From Clostridiales bacterium UBA1446 (GTDB lineage Bacteria > Bacillota > Clostridia > Oscillospirales > Oscillospiraceae), in contig DCTG01000173.1 in assembly GCA_002329245.1 (NCBI GenBank), forward strand, positions 9,676 through 17,372: a DNA stretch of 7,697 bases, read 5' to 3'. The translations under genes were made by a program, and so were the position numbers. Shown in pieces: positions 5,265 to 7,697 of the stretch. The notes under the pieces were generated by a model. The model searched no databases, was not told the DNA's origin, and saw only the letters and a program-made list of their open reading frames with translations. Within the stretch, counting starts at the first letter, position 1. Each line of letters opens with the position of its first letter.

Positions 5265-6981
5265 ATTTTGTTTCACCTTTCACAATGACCTCGATTTCTT
5301 CTGCCTGAACAAGCCGCCCGGATTCTCCAAGGCAAAACTCCGTTTCGCTTTCGGTTTCCGACAGCACCGAAAAACCAGCGTTTTGATAAAACCCGGCATG
5401 TTCCCTGTTTTTTTCCGTTTTTATATATTTGGCATAGATGGTCTTGATTCCTTTGTCTCTCAGAAGCGACACGATTTCGCTGAGAAAGGCGTACTCCGCC
5501 CTTCTGCCCAAAATCCGGCAGCTGAGCAGAAAGGTGTCGATCCACGCGGTTTCATCCTTCTGTTCCACGATGCATACGCCGGTTATGCCGCTGTCGCCGT
5601 AAATGTCCGTGATTTGACAGGAAACGACGAGATGGTCCGGGGAATCATGGAATCTTTTGATTTCTTCCAGCGAATATCTCTTCGTCGTCATATTGAACTG
5701 ATTGGTCTTTTGGGTCAGCTGCGCAATCCTCGGAATGCTGAACTCATTGGAAAATGCAAGGGTCATCTTTGTCCCGAGACTTTTCAGATACTCTTCAACG
5801 GTATGAAACCTGCCTCTCGCCGCCGCCCTTTCCTTGCTTTTTGCGTACATGGCATTCCGGTTCAAATCCTCGCTGGTCAGCTTCATCTGCTCAAATTCGA
5901 TGAGACTTCTGATTGTCCGGACGTATTTGCTCGTATCGGCGGGGACATCAATGACCGTAACCTCCGGCAGCAAGGATTTCACCAGTTCCCGTTCCACGAC
6001 GCTGTCGTCAAAGAAAACGATTGCGTCCAGACCGATGTTCAGCTCTTTCGCAATCTCCCGGATATTGGCCGCTTTATCCTGCCAGTTGATCTTCATGACG
6101 GAAAAGTGCTCTTTTTTCAGCAGCATATGGGGATGCTGCTCCAAAATCTCCAGTACGTCTTCCGGGTTGTTCTTGCTGCAGACCGCAAGCAGAACCCCTT
6201 TTTCATAGAGATTTAAAATTTCCTTCTGAAAATCATAAAAGCTTCTCCCCGGGCCGGAAAGATCCAATTTGATTCCGGATATTCCATCCTCGCCGGCAAC
6301 TCCGCCCCAAAGCGTCTGATCCAAATCGAGAACCAGGCACTTTTTCGTCATGCACTTGAGCGGCAGGATGTATCTTAAATACTCTTTTGCCAGCGCGTCG
6401 GTATATCGCAGCGAGACGGTCGTATTCAGGATATAATACATCTTCGCATCCTCAATGCTCCGGTTCCCATACAGGGAGGCGAAGGCGCAGTAATCGAAGA
6501 TAAATACATAATCCTTATCCGACGCCCACTCCGACAGCTTCAGGTTTAAAAGAGCAATCTGATCTTTCAGACCGGGATAATATTTGTGGTCCATAATCCC
6601 CAACGGGGAAAAATACGGCACTTTAAAATTGTTGAGTATGACTTTCGTAGCGGCGTTCTTATGGATCTCCTCAACCAGCGATATCAGCGCCTCAAAAACG
6701 CCTTGAACAGAAGCGTTTTTCTTTTCCGGGCTATCTAGGATCCTGCCGACCTCATACCATTCCGGGAAGAGGATGGAACCCTCCAAAAAAAGAATCGTGA
6801 TCTCCGGATCAAACCGGTAAAACTCGCTGTCCCGGTTATAAATCAGCTGGTTATACTGCCGAAAGGGGCCGTTATATACCTCTGCCTCAATCTGATGAGA
6901 GGAACATGCCCGGGCTAAAGCCCCGGCAACATAATCCGTGGTGCAATTGCCCAATATTGCAGCGCGAACTCTCTTTCCCAT
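5257..6981 (-). CDS. FkbH-like HAD-IIIC glyceryl-loading protein (574 aa)
   Basis: Cytoplasmic multidomain enzyme. Characterised FkbH relatives take the phosphoglyceryl group of 1,3-bisphosphoglycerate, dephosphorylate it and load glyceryl onto a carrier protein. Residues 1-205 form an SGNH-like N-terminal domain (ILGNCTTDY, 9-17). The HAD phosphatase domain follows: motif I DLDQTLWGG (219-227) with nucleophile Asp219 and acid Asp221, motif II CSKN (268-271) and motif IV FFDDSVVEREL (323-333). In most family members motif IV reads DDNPxE, so the S-V-V is a divergence. QLTQKTNQFNMTTKRY (421-436) is the FkbH signature leading into the C-terminal GNAT-like domain (about 405-545). Full length for the long FkbH class. 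The start ATG overlaps the upstream SDR stop by one base (TAATG), with AGAGG 7 bases before it. The downstream carrier protein overlaps its 3' end, so the two are probably made in step. Confidence 0.92.
   Translation of the reverse strand: MGKRVRAAILGNCTTDYVAGALARACSSHQIEAEVYNGPFRQYNQLIYNRDSEFYRFDPEITILFLEGSILFPEWYEVGRILDSPEKKNASVQGVFEALISLVEEIHKNAATKVILNNFKVPYFSPLGIMDHKYYPGLKDQIALLNLKLSEWASDKDYVFIFDYCAFASLYGNRSIEDAKMYYILNTTVSLRYTDALAKEYLRYILPLKCMTKKCLVLDLDQTLWGGVAGEDGISGIKLDLSGPGRSFYDFQKEILNLYEKGVLLAVCSKNNPEDVLEILEQHPHMLLKKEHFSVMKINWQDKAANIREIAKELNIGLDAIVFFDDSVVERELVKSLLPEVTVIDVPADTSKYVRTIRSLIEFEQMKLTSEDLNRNAMYAKSKERAAARGRFHTVEEYLKSLGTKMTLAFSNEFSIPRIAQLTQKTNQFNMTTKRYSLEEIKRFHDSPDHLVVSCQITDIYGDSGITGVCIVEQKDETAWIDTFLLSCRILGRRAEYAFLSEIVSLLRDKGIKTIYAKYIKTEKNREHAGFYQNAGFSVLSETESETEFCLGESGRLVQAEEIEVIVKGETKYG
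5274..5280 (-). promoter_or_regulatory. Ribosome binding site deciding the carrier-protein start
   Basis: AAAGGTG on the minus strand, 9 bases before the ATG at 5262-5264 and inside the last codons of the FkbH-like gene. Its GTG is itself the alternative start of the carrier protein. The spacing favours use as a Shine-Dalgarno element. Confidence 0.4.
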
Positions 6982-7697
6982 TAAAAAGCCTCTCCTCCAT
7001 TTACCGGAATATTTACTCCGTTGAGAAACTGCGCCCCGTCGGAAATCAGAAATTCCAGTACGGAAGCCACATCCTCCGGCGCGGTCATCCGCTTCATGGG
7101 ATGCTTCTGGCGATACGCCTCAAAATAACGGGCCGGCAGATAATCCGTCAGCTTCGTCTCCATCATGCCCGGGGAAATCATATTCACCGTAATTTTGTAC
7201 CTGCCTAATTCGGCGGCCAGAGCTTTTGACAGGCCGGCCAGCGCATGCTTCGCTAAAATATAAAACGACAGCTTTTCCGGCGGAACATTTATCACATAAG
7301 AGGAGAGGATGTTGATAATCTTTCCTCCCTCCTGCCGCTTCATCGCACGGGCGGCTTCCCGCGAGAAAAGGTAGGCGCCTTTTACGTTCACGTCGAGCAG
7401 CTCCTGAAACATGCTCCAGTCCGTTTCGAGAAAATCACACGGAGTAAAGGGCGGACAGGCGTTGTTGACAAGCACGTCAATTCTTCCCTGTTCACGCAGG
7501 ATACCCGAAACGCAATCGATAATCCGCTCTTCCTTCCTCTGATCGCAGAGCACGGGAACGCCGCGATCCACATTTTCCAAATCGGCACTTGGGTCGGAAT
7601 AGGTAAAATAAACCGAGTTTTCTTCCGCCTCCGAAAGCTTCTTCACAAACGCGGCGCCGAGTCCCCTGCTGCCTCCCGTAATCAATATGACTTTTTT
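6981..7697 (-). CDS. FabG-like short-chain dehydrogenase/reductase, 5' end truncated
   Basis: NAD(P)-dependent classical SDR, most like 3-oxoacyl-carrier-protein reductases. The frame is open to the window edge and reads KKVILITGGSRGLG, so the real start lies a codon or so beyond 7697; the TTG codon at 7683-7685 is an internal Leu, not the start. Numbering from the first visible Lys, the cofactor loop TGGSRGLG is at 7-14, NNA at 78-80 and the catalytic tetrad is Asn104, Ser133, Tyr146 and Lys150 (YILAK). ISPGMMETKL follows, and the end LNGVNIPVNGGEAF is typical of FabG-like enzymes. It is followed without a gap by the FkbH-like gene (TAATG). Next to an FkbH protein and a carrier protein, a role in reducing a carrier-bound acyl intermediate is plausible, but a sugar-modifying dehydrogenase cannot be excluded. 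Confidence 0.9.
   Translation of the reverse strand, partial: KKVILITGGSRGLGAAFVKKLSEAEENSVYFTYSDPSADLENVDRGVPVLCDQRKEERIIDCVSGILREQGRIDVLVNNACPPFTPCDFLETDWSMFQELLDVNVKGAYLFSREAARAMKRQEGGKIINILSSYVINVPPEKLSFYILAKHALAGLSKALAAELGRYKITVNMISPGMMETKLTDYLPARYFEAYRQKHPMKRMTAPEDVASVLEFLISDGAQFLNGVNIPVNGGEAF

Noticed and set aside
5092..6216. Plus-strand open frame of 374 codons opposite the FkbH-like and carrier-protein genes
   Set aside because: The minus strand has complete family motifs throughout this interval. The plus-strand translation has no domain pattern and is an antisense shadow.
6908..6927. Strong hairpin GCC-c-GGGCT-aa-AGCCC-c-GGC
   Set aside because: It falls inside FkbH codons 19-25 (A-G-A-L-A-R-A), has no T-tract, and can be explained by GC-rich alanine, glycine and arginine codons. 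An effect on early translation remains possible but is unsupported.
7683..7685. TTG codon as the start of the SDR
   Set aside because: Four upstream codons in the window (KKVI) complete the normal first beta strand before the TGGSRGLG loop, so the gene is cut by the window edge.
1..7697. Mobile elements, CRISPR arrays, tRNA or rRNA genes, attachment sites
   Set aside because: No transposase or recombinase motifs, no regularly spaced direct repeats and no cloverleaf or rRNA signatures were seen on either strand.

Overview
This window reads as chromosomal DNA from a low-to-moderate-GC Firmicute, probably a Clostridia-type gut or anaerobic lineage. The basis is family recognition: a YozG-type XRE regulator beside a DUF2975-like membrane protein, a large lipoprotein ending in a DUF4829-like domain, good Shine-Dalgarno sites (GGAGG/AGAGG type) and a consensus vegetative promoter. 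All eight genes lie on the minus strand, so transcription runs from high to low coordinates. No tRNA, rRNA, CRISPR array or insertion sequence is visible, and no gene-free stretch exceeds about 175 bases.

Right-hand block (7697 to 3424): five tightly packed genes, part of a longer operon that enters from beyond the right edge. In transcription order they are a FabG-like short-chain dehydrogenase (5' end cut by the window edge), an FkbH-like HAD-IIIC protein, a small acyl carrier protein, a family 2 glycosyltransferase and a NeuD/PglD-like hexapeptide acetyltransferase. The first three are joined by a 1-base overlap (TAATG) and a short overlap at the FkbH/ACP junction. Together they look like a glycan or surface-polysaccharide locus carrying a module that makes a small acyl group, plausibly glyceryl-derived, on a carrier protein. 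That group could be reduced by the SDR and attached to a sugar. A bulged GC hairpin with a T-rich flank probably ends this operon near 3342-3387.

Middle (3249 to 1429): a single large lipoprotein of unknown function, preceded by a dyad-rich leader (3263-3310) and followed by a clean 12-bp-stem terminator (1306-1336).

Left-hand block (1226 to 11): a two-gene operon with an oversized DUF2975-like polytopic membrane protein followed 13 bases later by a 75-residue XRE-family regulator. Its promoter is nearly perfect (TTGACA-17-TAAGAT with extended -10). It carries two copies of the same dyad, AATTATTG-N5-CRATAATT, centred exactly 42 bp apart, one over the -35 and one just after the predicted transcription start. 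This paired-operator architecture is the clearest unannotated regulatory signal here. The clearest biosynthetic point of interest is the FkbH/ACP/SDR module embedded among glycan genes.
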